Under the pieces are notes generated by a model that worked only from the letters and a program-made list of their open reading frames with translations, was not told the origin of the DNA and did not search any database. This document shows, one piece after another, positions 34,131-43,086 of a stretch of 64,000 nucleotides of DNA (its first letter is position 1; every line of letters begins with the position of its first letter). This DNA is from Qipengyuania sp. HL-TH1 (GTDB lineage Bacteria > Pseudomonadota > Alphaproteobacteria > Sphingomonadales > Sphingomonadaceae). The stretch covers positions 3,108,501 to 3,172,500 of the forward strand of contig NZ_CP142675.1 in NCBI RefSeq assembly GCF_036365825.1, given 5' to 3'. The position numbers and the translations under genes are program-made.

Positions 34131-35849
34131 ATGGATACGGACGAACAATTGCCACCGCCCAACCTCGCCGCACGTATGGCCGTCTGGGCGACGAAGCGCG
34201 GCCATGGCAGCACGATCGGCAAGCCGGTCATCTTCCTGCTGCTCATCCTCTGCTGGTTCTCGCTGACCAGTCTTGGTGCGTGGCAGGCCAGCCCCGAGCC
34301 CGATGTCGGCCGCCGCCTCGCCGACGCGCTCTACGCTCCCTTCACCTTCCTCGCGCCCCAGGATAGCTATCTCAACCAGACGGAAAGCGCGCTCCTCACC
34401 GACCCGCTGCTTTGGTTCGGTCGCTTCTTCGGCGCCGCGATACCGGTCTACGCGATCGTCTGGGCCGCCATCGCCTGGGGACGGCGGCGCATGGCGCATG
34501 CGCTGCTCCCGCTGGCCCGCGGCCACGTGATCCTCTTTTCCGAACCCGGCGAAGGCGACGGTATCGCGCGCCGCCTCACCAGCGACGGTGAGGTCGTCAT
34601 CCAGGCGGAAAGGGAACCGAGCCCCGAGCGGATCGAGGCTATGGGCAATCTCGGGATCATCCTGATCGACGCCAAATTGCCGACGGCCCTGCGCCAGTCC
34701 AATGCCGAGAAAGCGTCGCGGCTCGTCGTGTGGGGCGCGGATGATGCCGACAATCTCGCGAGGGCGCTCAAGATCGGCGAGCTGCTAACTTCGCGCCACG
34801 AAGACATCCTCGTCCGGATTGAGAGCGCGCAGATGCACCGTGCGATGCGCCTGTCGCGGACGATCCTGACACGGGACGACGCGCGGCTGCGCCCCCTCTC
34901 GCTCTACCAGGCAGCCGTGCGCGAAGTCCTCGCCGATGCGGACCTGACTGATGCCGCACATCACTTCGAACAGGAAGGGGTACATGTCGGCATCATCGGC
35001 CATTCGCGACTGCTGGAAGAGGTCGCGACCTTCGTCCTGCGGCATAATTGGTCTGTCGGCCTTGCTCCTCCCCGCATCACCATCGACCCGGCCTATGCCC
35101 TGCGCTGGGAGGGATGGTTCGAACTGCATCGACAGGCGTTCGATGCTTTCCCGCAAGTGCTCGGTAAGGATGCCGAACCCGTGTCCCTTGCCAGCGGCCA
35201 CGACACGCTGATCAACGATCCCACGCTGACGAGAATCATCATCGATCTCGAAGACGATGGGGCAACGGTCGAGGCGGTGTTCCGGATCGGCCTCCATCTC
35301 TGGCGCGCGGCGGCGCTACACTACTCGATCCAGCCGGTGACCCGGTCGACCCATTCGGTCCGTGCGCTTTATCGCGAGGGCGAGATGAATTTCGAGGAAC
35401 CCATCTCTCTGGCGCTGCAACGCCATGCCGGCTCGCTCATGTCGCGCCAGCGCGACCGAGCTGCGGCGCGCAAGCACCTTACCTATGAAGAAGGCCTTCC
35501 GGACGTGGCGGACCTGCCGGCCAACAAGCCCTGGCGTCATCTCGACGAGACCTATGTGCACGCTAGTCGCGCGGCGGCCGAGCATGATCCCATCAAGAAA
35601 TCGGATCTGGCGCGGCTGAGCGATTCACCGGCGGCGCAGGAGAAAATGCGCCGCAACGAGCATGAACGCTGGTCGGTCGAGCGCCTGCTGGACGGCTGGC
35701 TCCCCACGGCCGACCGGGCCGCCACTGACCCAAAGCAGCTGGTTCACCGCGATCTCGTGCCTTGGGAAGAATTAGAGGCCTCGGACAAAGAGAAAGATGC
35801 CGCGCAGGTTGATGCCCTGATCGCGCAGACGCGCAAGGACGAGAGTTAA
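34131..35849 (+). CDS. Two-TM protein with TrkA-N-like and RyR domains
   Basis: A 572-residue membrane protein, 8 bases after the SLOG gene. Two helices (about 32-50 and 95-117) enclose a loop. Next is an RCK/TrkA-N-like Rossmann unit (GHVILFSEPGEGDGIARRL, VVIQAERE, RLVVWGADDADNLARALKIGELL; about 125-230) and a second one (VHVGIIGHSRLLEEVATFVL, about 285-305). The C-terminus is a RyR domain (about 480-555): MRRNEHERWSVERLLDGW and LVHRDLVPWEEL. The two-helix plus RCK form recalls ion channels, but no K+ selectivity filter (TxGYG) is seen. It is likely the membrane effector of the operon; this is inference. Confidence 0.78.
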   Translation: MDTDEQLPPPNLAARMAVWATKRGHGSTIGKPVIFLLLILCWFSLTSLGAWQASPEPDVGRRLADALYAPFTFLAPQDSYLNQTESALLTDPLLWFGRFFGAAIPVYAIVWAAIAWGRRRMAHALLPLARGHVILFSEPGEGDGIARRLTSDGEVVIQAEREPSPERIEAMGNLGIILIDAKLPTALRQSNAEKASRLVVWGADDADNLARALKIGELLTSRHEDILVRIESAQMHRAMRLSRTILTRDDARLRPLSLYQAAVREVLADADLTDAAHHFEQEGVHVGIIGHSRLLEEVATFVLRHNWSVGLAPPRITIDPAYALRWEGWFELHRQAFDAFPQVLGKDAEPVSLASGHDTLINDPTLTRIIIDLEDDGATVEAVFRIGLHLWRAAALHYSIQPVTRSTHSVRALYREGEMNFEEPISLALQRHAGSLMSRQRDRAAARKHLTYEEGLPDVADLPANKPWRHLDETYVHASRAAAEHDPIKKSDLARLSDSPAAQEKMRRNEHERWSVERLLDGWLPTADRAATDPKQLVHRDLVPWEELEASDKEKDAAQVDALIAQTRKDES

Positions 35850-36212
35850 GAAATCTAGACTTCACATCTGACCGCGTAGGAAACCGCGTCAGCTGCCACG
35901 AATGGAATGTCTGCTTTCCGGTTGAAGTGGAACTAAAGCGGACGTTCCGCTTCCGGCCCCTTTTCTGTCATTCGATCGGCCTATCCACAGGCTTCCGGAC
36001 AGGCGGTGTAGCCGTATCCAACCTGCTCTTGATTGCGTCGCCGTCGATTGCGCCGCGTGCAACGGCTGCTATGCGCCCCAATTCCGGACGTACACCGCTG
36101 CTTTCGAATCCCCTTTTAGCTGCCGCGCGCGACGCATTCGAAAAGCAGACGCAGAGCTGGAACTGCGCGCGATTTAAGGGGCGCTCGGCTATAATTTCGT
36201 TAAGCGTTCAGA
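35850..36212. other. 363-base gap with the right repeat copy
   Basis: No gene. The right copy of the 78-bp repeat is at 36015-36092, preceded by the same kind of weaker similarity (GCGGACGTTCCGC, CGGCCC) seen on the left. No obvious terminator follows the RyR gene. Confidence 0.5.
36015..36092 (+). repeat. 78-bp direct repeat, right copy
   Basis: Second copy of the sequence at 25081-25158, 77/78 identical and in the same orientation. Recombination between the copies would remove 10.9 kb, that is, the VirD4-like to RyR block. Confidence 0.92.
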
Positions 36213-36422
36213 TCACCGCGGCTTACCAACCAGCCACACGCCTGTTTCTGCCACCAGTTCCATCGAACAGATCGGCATGCCATCCTCGTAGAGATCGGCG
36301 TGGCCGGCTTTGACCATGGCCTTGGCCTTATCCAGCGCTCCGGCAATCGAGAGACATTCGAAGTCGATCTCTTCAATCACTGAGTTGTGATCGTCGCGGG
36401 CGCGCAGCTTGTAGCTATGCAT
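36213..36422 (-). CDS. Small protein, paralog of the gene at 44203
   Basis: A 69-residue protein (MHSYKLRARDDHNSVIEEIDFE ... SMELVAETGVWLVGKPR, with SIAGALDKAKAMVKAGHADLYEDG between). The gene at 44203 encodes the same layout, which supports both as real. The ATG shares one base with the stop of the upstream gene (TGATG). Function is unknown; both copies lie in the stress-like cargo. Confidence 0.72.
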   Translation of the reverse strand: MHSYKLRARDDHNSVIEEIDFECLSIAGALDKAKAMVKAGHADLYEDGMPICSMELVAETGVWLVGKPR

Positions 36423-36643
36423 CACTTGCTTTCCGCTCCGTATTCGCTGGAACTCTTTTTGCCGCCTTGGCCGCCCCGGCCGGAGCCGGACTTGTTGCCG
36501 CCGCCGCTTTCCTTGTTGACGGTCGCCCAGGCGCGGCGTTCGGCTTCTTCCTGCGAGACGCCGCGGTCCTCGTAGCTCACTTCGATGTGCTCGGCCTTGC
36601 GCTTCTGCTTGTCGGTGTATTTGTCCTTGTCTCCCTTCGCCAT
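36422..36643 (-). CDS. Small Gly/Lys-rich protein, plasmid-stabilization-like annotation
   Basis: A 73-residue hydrophilic protein: MAKGDKDKYTDKQKRKAEHIE, SYEDRGVSQEEAERRAWATVNK, then a Gly/Ser/Lys-rich tail. Proteins of this type are common in Rhizobiales and Sphingomonadales and are often labelled plasmid stabilization protein without experiment. The start at 36643 follows GAGGAGAA; the earlier ATG at 36658 is less likely. Co-translated with the following small gene. Confidence 0.75.
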   Translation of the reverse strand: MAKGDKDKYTDKQKRKAEHIEVSYEDRGVSQEEAERRAWATVNKESGGGNKSGSGRGGQGGKKSSSEYGAESK

Positions 36644-36894
36644 CACGTTTCTCCTCATTTCGTGTCGAGTACCCGTCCGCGCTAAGAAAATATATGAGCG
36701 ACCCCGTATGGGGCAAGGGTCCCAGGAAGATATTGTCTCACGTTTGCAACGGGTTATCGTAGGGGCCTGGCCGGCTGTCGGCGGGAGAGAGCAGCCAACC
36801 CAGCAATTGCAGCACTCGGGTTGATTGTCCTATCAGCTTGCGGCGAGCGGAAAGACCCATCCCGGGATCCGGGCAGAAAGCGGAGCAGCCAATC

Positions 36895-37392
36895 ATGGAA
36901 CTCAACCCTGTCACATCCCTCGAATGGCTCGATTGGGATATCATCAGCCGGCTTGGCGTGGCTGCGATTCTCGGTCTGGTGCTGGGGCTTGATCGCGAAT
37001 GGCGCGGCCATGCCGCCGGCATGCGAACGCATGGCCTGATTTGTGTTTCGGCTGCGGCCATGGTGGTGTCGATCATGGCCCTGTACCATCAGCTCGACGG
37101 CCCGCGGATGGACCCCCTGCGACTGTTCGAGGCAGCCGGAGCGTTCATCGGGATAATCGGGGCCGGTCTGATCGTCTTCAGCAAGGGCCAGCTCCACAAT
37201 CTGACGACGGCGGCCCATCTGTGGCTAGCGACCATGGTGGGCATCGCCTGCGGTGCCGCGCAATGGCCCCTGGTGGCAATACTGACCGTAGTCAGCCTGA
37301 TCATGATCACAGTCCTGCGGGTTGCCGAAGACAAGTTCGGCAAGGAGGATCGCAACATCGCGCGCTCGATCGGAAGGTCGCCCGACGAATAG
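36895..37392 (+). CDS. MgtC/SapB family membrane protein
   Basis: A 165-residue protein with the N-terminal MgtC signature: LEWLDWDIISRLGVAAILGLVLGLDREWRGHAAGMRTHGL, and four to five membrane helices (to about residue 150). It lacks the soluble C-terminal ACT-like domain of enteric MgtC and resembles the short environmental form. Members affect magnesium limitation, acid tolerance or membrane ATP homeostasis. It is transcribed opposite to its neighbours on both sides. Confidence 0.87.
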   Translation: MELNPVTSLEWLDWDIISRLGVAAILGLVLGLDREWRGHAAGMRTHGLICVSAAAMVVSIMALYHQLDGPRMDPLRLFEAAGAFIGIIGAGLIVFSKGQLHNLTTAAHLWLATMVGIACGAAQWPLVAILTVVSLIMITVLRVAEDKFGKEDRNIARSIGRSPDE

Positions 37393-37479
37393 GCGTCCGC
37401 CTCAGATCCGCGTATTCGTCGGAGCAGCCCAAACTGGTCAGCTGCGCTGTATCGCCCCCTTACTCAGGCAGCCGGCAGA

Positions 37480-38349
37480 TCACATCATCGGTTTGCCGCC
37501 GGTAACGGCGATTCTGGCTCCCGAGATGTAGCTCGCTTCATCGCTCGCCAGCATGACGTATGGCGGCGCGAGTTCGGCGGGCTGCGCCGGGCGGCCAAGC
37601 GGATAATCTTTCCCGAATTCGGCGACGTCCTCTTCGGGCATCGTAGAGGGGATAAGCGGTGTCCAGACCGGCCCGGGCGCGACGCAGTTCACCCGGATTT
37701 TCCGATCTGCCAGCAGTTGCGCGAGGCCTGCCGTGTAATTCTGGATCGCCCCCTTCGTGGTCGCGTAGGGCAGCAGGGTAGGATTGGGTTGGTCGGAATT
37801 AATCGATGCCGAATTGATGATCGAACTGCCCTTACGCATGTGGGGCAAAGCGGCTTTGGCGAGATAGAACATCGCGTGGATGTTGGTGGCAAAGGTCCCC
37901 TCCCATTCCTCGTCGGGAATGTCCTCCAATGTCTCGAAAGTCATCTGGTGCGCAGCGTTGTTTACCAGCACATCGATGCCGCCGAAGGTGCGGACAGCCT
38001 CGTCGATTATCGTCCGGCAATGCGCCGCATCGCTGATATCGCCGCGCATCAAGGCGCATTTGCGTCCAGCCTTTTCGACCCATTTCTTCGTTTCCTGCGC
38101 GTCGCGATCCTCGCAGAGATAGGCTATCAGCACATCCGCGCCTTCGCGCGCAAAGGCGATTGCGACCGCGCGACCGATCCCGCTGTCACCGCCGGTGATG
38201 ACGACCCTCTTCCCTTCGAGACGGCCGGAGCCCTCGTAGCTTTCTTCGCCGTGATCGGGCTTGGGGTGCATTGACTCGGTCGCGCCCGGAACACGCTGTT
38301 GCTGTTCAGGCAGGGGCGGCTCGATCTGGTTGGTGGTTCCTTGTCGCAT
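37480..38349 (-). CDS. SDR oxidoreductase, stress type with N-terminal extension
   Basis: A 289-residue short-chain dehydrogenase with a 45-residue leader (QIEPPLPEQQQRVPGATESMHPKPDHGEESY) as in YhdF/YghA-like general-stress SDRs. NAD(P) motif TGGDSGIG, NNAA, YATTK. The ATG at 38349 follows GGGAGATCATT. It belongs to a minus-strand run starting at 41678. Its last 216 bases have a diverged copy at 45312. Confidence 0.87.
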   Translation of the reverse strand: MRQGTTNQIEPPLPEQQQRVPGATESMHPKPDHGEESYEGSGRLEGKRVVITGGDSGIGRAVAIAFAREGADVLIAYLCEDRDAQETKKWVEKAGRKCALMRGDISDAAHCRTIIDEAVRTFGGIDVLVNNAAHQMTFETLEDIPDEEWEGTFATNIHAMFYLAKAALPHMRKGSSIINSASINSDQPNPTLLPYATTKGAIQNYTAGLAQLLADRKIRVNCVAPGPVWTPLIPSTMPEEDVAEFGKDYPLGRPAQPAELAPPYVMLASDEASYISGARIAVTGGKPMM

Positions 38350-38392
38350 AATGATCTCCCAAGAGATTTCGGAGTGTGAGCGTTCCGTGCCG

Positions 38393-39010
38393 TCAGGCTT
38401 TCGTCCCGGGGTAGGTGTCGCCTGTGAGCAGTTTGGCGAGATGCGCGGCATTGATCGCGCACATCTGCGCGGTCTCGGTCACCGCATCGGGCGTCTCCTC
38501 CAGCTCCATGAAGTCTGTGCTGCCCATTGCCTCGCCAACCCAATAGCAGGCCGCGCCCGCCGGGATCGTCCATCCGGTGTCGTTGAGCGACTGGAACAGC
38601 TGCGCCGAGCTCCAGTGCGCGCCATCTTCATTGCCGACGATCGCGGCAATCGCCACCTTGCCGAAGCTCGGCATCCGGCCCTGATCGTCGGTCTCGCCGG
38701 TAAAGGAGTCCATGCGTTCGAGCACGCGTTTGGCGACCGATCCAATCTGCCCCATCCAGATCGGCCCGCCGAAGACCAGAATGTCGTGGCTCAGGATCTT
38801 TTCGCGAATACCTGGCCAGTCATCACCTTCGCCCTCGTCCGACGTCACGCCTGGCGGGACGTTGTGGTCGGCGATGCGGATGGTTTCGGACAGTTCGACG
38901 TCCTGCTTGGCCAAATGCTCTTTCAGCACGGCGATCATGGCGTCGGTCGAGCTTGCTTCGCCCGAGGATTTCTTGAGCGAGCAGTTCAGGGCGATGGCGG
39001 TGAGAGGCAT
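38393..39010 (-). CDS. NADPH-dependent FMN reductase / flavodoxin-like protein
   Basis: A 205-residue flavoprotein. The FMN phosphate loop is ALNCSLKKSSGEASST (about 7-22), and ILVFGGPIWMGQIGSVAKRVLERMDSF is the central flavodoxin strand and helix. Members reduce quinones or other small acceptors. It lies between two SDR genes in the same direction. Confidence 0.83.
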   Translation of the reverse strand: MPLTAIALNCSLKKSSGEASSTDAMIAVLKEHLAKQDVELSETIRIADHNVPPGVTSDEGEGDDWPGIREKILSHDILVFGGPIWMGQIGSVAKRVLERMDSFTGETDDQGRMPSFGKVAIAAIVGNEDGAHWSSAQLFQSLNDTGWTIPAGAACYWVGEAMGSTDFMELEETPDAVTETAQMCAINAAHLAKLLTGDTYPGTKA

Positions 39011-39055
39011 AGGTGTTCTCCTCGGTTTCTTGCAGATTCGCGAAGGCGTGCGGCC

Positions 39056-39850
39056 TCAGCGGTCGTCGGGTTCGGCCATGCGGCGGTGCATCTGGGCAAG
39101 CACGGTGTCGGGGATCACGCCGGCGAACATATCCTGGATCTTGTTCATGAAGCCGCTGACCGTGTGGGCGTCGCCTTCGAGAAGGGCCTTGTAGCCCGCC
39201 TCGGCGACCATTGCGGGATCGTCCTTGCTGTCCGATTTGCCGACATCGGTGTTCTCCATCCCGGCGCGGTCGAAGAAATCGGTATCGGTCGGCCCCGGCA
39301 TCAGGCACGAAACAACCACGTCGGTATCCTTAAGCTCGTTGCGCAGCCCGAAGCAGAAGTAGTCGACGTAGCTCTTGGTGCTATTGTAAACGAGCTGGAA
39401 AGCGCCCGGGATGTGCCCCGCGATCGAACCGGTCACAAGGATGCGACCGGCATTCTTCGCCCGCATTTTCCGTCCGATATGGTGCAGGAGCCATGTCGTG
39501 CCGGTCACATTGGTATGGATGACATGGGCGATGTCCTTCCACTCCTGATCGAGGAACGCTTCGCCCAGCCCGTGGCCGGCATTGGCAAGCAGGACTTCGG
39601 GCGTGCGATCGCCGATCGCCGTCACGAGGGCCTGGAGGCCTTTGGGGGTGGCGAGATCGGCTTCGACCGTCTCGACGCCTGCGGCACCGCACTGCCGCGC
39701 GGTGGCTTCGGCCGCGCCAAGATCGCGGTCGGCGGCGAGGATCAGGTCGCAGCCATCGCGGGCCGCCAGCTTCGTGAGCTCGAGCCCGATGCCGCTCGAA
39801 GCACCGGTGATTACGCACGGCCCGGACAGCTTGTCGATTTTCCCGGCCAT
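39056..39850 (-). CDS. SDR family oxidoreductase
   Basis: A 264-residue short-chain dehydrogenase with TGASSGIG (about residues 15-22), NAGHGLGE, a Ser in VTGSIAGH and YNSTK. The start MAGKIDKLSGP at 39850 lies 3 bases after the alcohol dehydrogenase stop, which excludes the longer frame. The final 30 residues are an extra helical tail. Substrate unknown. Confidence 0.86.
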   Translation of the reverse strand: MAGKIDKLSGPCVITGASSGIGLELTKLAARDGCDLILAADRDLGAAEATARQCGAAGVETVEADLATPKGLQALVTAIGDRTPEVLLANAGHGLGEAFLDQEWKDIAHVIHTNVTGTTWLLHHIGRKMRAKNAGRILVTGSIAGHIPGAFQLVYNSTKSYVDYFCFGLRNELKDTDVVVSCLMPGPTDTDFFDRAGMENTDVGKSDSKDDPAMVAEAGYKALLEGDAHTVSGFMNKIQDMFAGVIPDTVLAQMHRRMAEPDDR

Positions 39851-39852
39851 GA

Positions 39853-41037
39853 TCAGTTCTCCATCCCGGGCTTCAGAATGACCTTGGTCCATTCATTCTG
39901 CTGCTCCTTGAAATTCTTGTAGCCCTCGGCCGCCTGTTCGAGCGGCAGCCGGTGGCTGATCAGGAACGTGGTGTCGAGCGTGCCATCCTCGATCTTCTCG
40001 AGCAGCGGCTTGGTATATTTCTGGACATGGGTCTGGCCGCCGCGGATTTGCAGGCCCTTCTCCATCATTGCCCCAAGCGGCCACTTGTCGGTCATCCCGC
40101 CATAGACGCCGGGGATCGAGACCTTGCCGCCGAACCGGACCGCGAGAATCGCCTGCTTCAGCGCGCTCGCGCGGTCGGCGCCCATGCCGACCTTCTGCTT
40201 CACGACGTCGAACATGTTGTCGATAGCGAAGCCGTGCGACTCCATGCCGACCGCGTCGATCACGGCATCCACGCCGATCCCGCCGGACATTTCCATCAGG
40301 GCTTCGCGCACATCGGTCTCGCGGAAGTCGATGATCTCCGCGCCCAGCTGCTTCGCCAGTGCGAGACGGTTCGGATAGTGGTCGATCGCAATCACCCTGG
40401 ATGCGCCCATCACGATGGCCGACTGGATCGCGAACAATCCGACCGGGCCGCAGCCCCACACCGCAACCGTATCGTCGGGCTGGATGTCGGCATTTTCCGC
40501 CGCCATCCAGCCGGTCGGGAGGATGTCCGAGAGGAACAGCACCTGGTCGTCCTCCAGATGGTCGGGAACGACGATCGGGCCGACATCGGAAAAGGGCACG
40601 CGGGCGTATTCGGCCTGTCCGCCGGAATAGCCGCCGGTCAGGTGCGAATAGCCGAACAGCGCGGCCATCGGCTGGCCGTAGAGCGTCGCCGACATATCCT
40701 GCTTTTCAGCCGGGTTGGAATTGTCGCAGGCCGAATATTGCTGCTGCTTGCAATGGAAACAGCCGCCGCAGCTGATCGTGAAGGGCACGACGACGCGCTG
40801 CCCTTTCTTCAGATCGCTCGCAGACCCCGTCTCGACGACTTCGCCCATGAATTCATGGCCCAGCACATCGCCCGGCGCCACGCCGGGAATGACGCCATCG
40901 TATAGGTGAAGGTCGGACCCGCAGATGGCCGTGCTGGTGATCTTGATGATCGCATCGCGGGGATTGATAATTTCCGGATCGCTGACCGTGTCCACGCGAA
41001 CGTCGTTGGTTCCATGCCAGGTAAGTGCTCGCATCAT
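39853..41037 (-). CDS. Zinc-dependent alcohol dehydrogenase
   Basis: A 394-residue MDR enzyme of the formaldehyde-dehydrogenase-like group. Catalytic zinc ligands: CGSDLH and GHEFMGEVVETG. The structural zinc lobe has CGGCFHCKQQQYSAC. Cofactor fold: VAVWGCGPVGLFAIQSAIVMGASRVIAID. It overlaps the SRPBCC gene by four bases. Together with the SDRs and flavin reductase it suggests detoxification of aldehydes, an inference from the family. Confidence 0.88.
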   Translation of the reverse strand: MMRALTWHGTNDVRVDTVSDPEIINPRDAIIKITSTAICGSDLHLYDGVIPGVAPGDVLGHEFMGEVVETGSASDLKKGQRVVVPFTISCGGCFHCKQQQYSACDNSNPAEKQDMSATLYGQPMAALFGYSHLTGGYSGGQAEYARVPFSDVGPIVVPDHLEDDQVLFLSDILPTGWMAAENADIQPDDTVAVWGCGPVGLFAIQSAIVMGASRVIAIDHYPNRLALAKQLGAEIIDFRETDVREALMEMSGGIGVDAVIDAVGMESHGFAIDNMFDVVKQKVGMGADRASALKQAILAVRFGGKVSIPGVYGGMTDKWPLGAMMEKGLQIRGGQTHVQKYTKPLLEKIEDGTLDTTFLISHRLPLEQAAEGYKNFKEQQNEWTKVILKPGMEN

Positions 41038-41678
41038 CCGTTCTCCTGCTTGGCTGCACGGGTTTCGTCCCGCGTTCGCGCCGATGTCGCTATTTCTCCG
41101 GTTTCCATGAGCATCTTGAAACGCTTCAGATCATGCCGGGCCTGAACCTGCGGCTCGCGCAGGAACAGCTTCGCCACCGCTCGGCCGAGCGCGCCTGCGG
41201 GCGGGTCGTAGGCCATCACCAGGCTGACCCTGGTTCCGCGCTCGCCCGGTGCATCCTCGAAGCGAACCTCGCCGCTGGTCTCGATCTCGGAATCCTCGAC
41301 CGAGCGCCAGGCGATCACCTCGTCCTGCTTCTTGCTGGCGATTTCGGTTTTCACCGCGACCGTCTGGCCCGCGGGGGCCTTGATCCGCCAGGTTGAAACC
41401 CCGTCTGCGCCGGCTTCGATCGCTTCCACATTCTCCATGAATTGCGGCAGGTTGGAGAAGTCCGACCAGAACGCGAACATTTCGGCTCGCGGCTTGCGGA
41501 TGGTTACTGATCGGCCGACCTGCGCGGTGTCGCCTTCAGGCTGGCGTTTGGTATGGTTGGCGGCATCGCCATATCCGCGATTTTGGTGCCTGTTGGACAG
41601 GAACGCTCCGAATGCGATCGCTCCGGCAGTAAGAACGACGCCGCCCAATCCGGCGCCGATTTTCGAATTTTGAGACAT
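41034..41678 (-). CDS. SRPBCC (polyketide cyclase-like) protein with membrane anchor
   Basis: A 214-residue protein starting MSQNSKIGAGLGG. One N-terminal helix (residues about 8-26) is followed by a START-like SRPBCC domain: VGRSVTIRKPRAEMFAFWSDFSNLPQFMENVEAIE and WRIKAPAGQTVAVKTEI. The start at 41678 has GCGGAGAAA seven bases upstream; ATG 41696 is possible. Homologs sit in stress-related gene sets of Alphaproteobacteria. Confidence 0.82.
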   Translation of the reverse strand: MSQNSKIGAGLGGVVLTAGAIAFGAFLSNRHQNRGYGDAANHTKRQPEGDTAQVGRSVTIRKPRAEMFAFWSDFSNLPQFMENVEAIEAGADGVSTWRIKAPAGQTVAVKTEIASKKQDEVIAWRSVEDSEIETSGEVRFEDAPGERGTRVSLVMAYDPPAGALGRAVAKLFLREPQVQARHDLKRFKMLMETGEIATSARTRDETRAAKQENG

Positions 41679-41804
41679 AGATTTTCTCCGCGACATGATG
41701 ACGCAGCGAATTCCCTCTCAAACCGTTCCGGACGTTCTCGGCGAGGCGTTGGTGGGTTGCGACCAATTTTACCGAGCTTTCTTCGGTGAAATTTCAGGCC
41801 GGGT

Positions 41805-43043
41805 TTATCTGTCAGACGCAGTTGCGAGGTCGCAATCGCCTGCCGGGCTTGAACGGATGGTCGGCAAGGCGGGCAAACGCCCGGGCCAAAGAGCAATCAC
41901 GACTGACGGAACCGCCGCGATGGCGAACATCGCCTGTCCTCCCATTTTTTCGGCTATTCCGCTCACGAGAGTCGGTCCGATCAAGCTCCCGATCGCTAGC
42001 GCCATGAGGGCCGCAGTGAATCCGGTCGTGCTCCATCCGGGGAACAATCTCAGGCTCCAGAAAGAGATCACCGCGCTGACGACCATGAGCGCTGCTCCGT
42101 GAAATGCGCTTGCGGTTATCACGGTGATCCAGTCATTGGGTGCGAACGCGATGAGGACCATCGAGAGGGCGGCAGCCGCGAAAATCACGCGCAGCACGCC
42201 GCTCAGACCGAACCGGTCTACCAGACGCCCCGCCGCTACGCCGACTAAGCCCAGGATACCGTAACTGATGAAGACCACGGCCGAAGCGCCGTCCGATACC
42301 AGGCTAGGCAGCCCTCCCGTATCGGCTATGCGCTTCGCCGCGAAGGTAATGAAGACCGCGTTAGTCGCGCCGAAAACCAAAGCGAGGGTGTGGAGCGGCC
42401 AAGCCTTGCGGCCATAGAAATGCGAAAGGGCGAACCCCTTCATCGATTGCCTCTGTTCGAGCTTCGGGGTCCCGAACCACGCCACGATTGCCGCTAAGAG
42501 GGCGATGCCGGCGAAGGCCCACCAAGCGTGTCGCCAGTGGATTGCGCCCATCCCTGTAAATAATGAGAGAACGCCTGCAATTACTACGCCGGTGGCCGTT
42601 CCTGTCGCGATTATCGAGAGGGCCGTATTTCGCCGATCTTCGGTTAAACTGTGGCGCGCGGCATCGTTGAACGGGGTCCAACACAGGCCTGCGCTGGATC
42701 CCGCGATGACTATCCCTGCGGTCAGCATTGTCGCATTCGATGCAGTAGCTACCAGCACTGATCCCGCGCACGCCATCAGGCAGGCCAGAATGACAGGAGT
42801 GCGAGGTCCGAGCCGAAAAACAAAGATAGCAGTTATTGGCAAAGCCACCATAAAGGCGGAAAATGCGATACTCGCGATATGCCCGCCATCGGCCACCGAA
42901 AGGCCGAACTCATCGGCGAACTGGGGCATGAAGAGACCTAGACCGACTCTCGCGGGACCGAAGCCGATTGCAGTGGCGAGAAATCCAGCGATCGTGAGAC
43001 GCTCGGCCGAGTTCAACGCGTTCTTTGTCCTGCAGTGCTGCAC
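41805..43043 (-). CDS. MFS transporter
   Basis: A 412-residue protein with twelve predicted helices, GTG start at 43043. The N-half shows LTIAGFLATAIGFGPARVGLGLFMPQFADEFGLS; the loop between helices 2 and 3 has the MFS motif in modified form (FRLGPRTPVIL). It looks like a YbfB/YjiJ- or CynX-type member. Substrate unknown. Confidence 0.85.
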   Translation of the reverse strand: MQHCRTKNALNSAERLTIAGFLATAIGFGPARVGLGLFMPQFADEFGLSVADGGHIASIAFSAFMVALPITAIFVFRLGPRTPVILACLMACAGSVLVATASNATMLTAGIVIAGSSAGLCWTPFNDAARHSLTEDRRNTALSIIATGTATGVVIAGVLSLFTGMGAIHWRHAWWAFAGIALLAAIVAWFGTPKLEQRQSMKGFALSHFYGRKAWPLHTLALVFGATNAVFITFAAKRIADTGGLPSLVSDGASAVVFISYGILGLVGVAAGRLVDRFGLSGVLRVIFAAAALSMVLIAFAPNDWITVITASAFHGAALMVVSAVISFWSLRLFPGWSTTGFTAALMALAIGSLIGPTLVSGIAEKMGGQAMFAIAAVPSVVIALWPGRLPALPTIRSSPAGDCDLATASDR

Positions 43044-43086
43044 GAGCTAGAGCATGGTTTCGGTGAAGATGCCAAGAGGCTTTACC

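Noticed and set aside
38261..39922. Plus-strand open frame of 553 codons
   Set aside because: It is the antisense of three recognisable minus-strand genes (two SDRs and a flavin reductase); high GC makes long shadow frames. No signature and no ribosome site.
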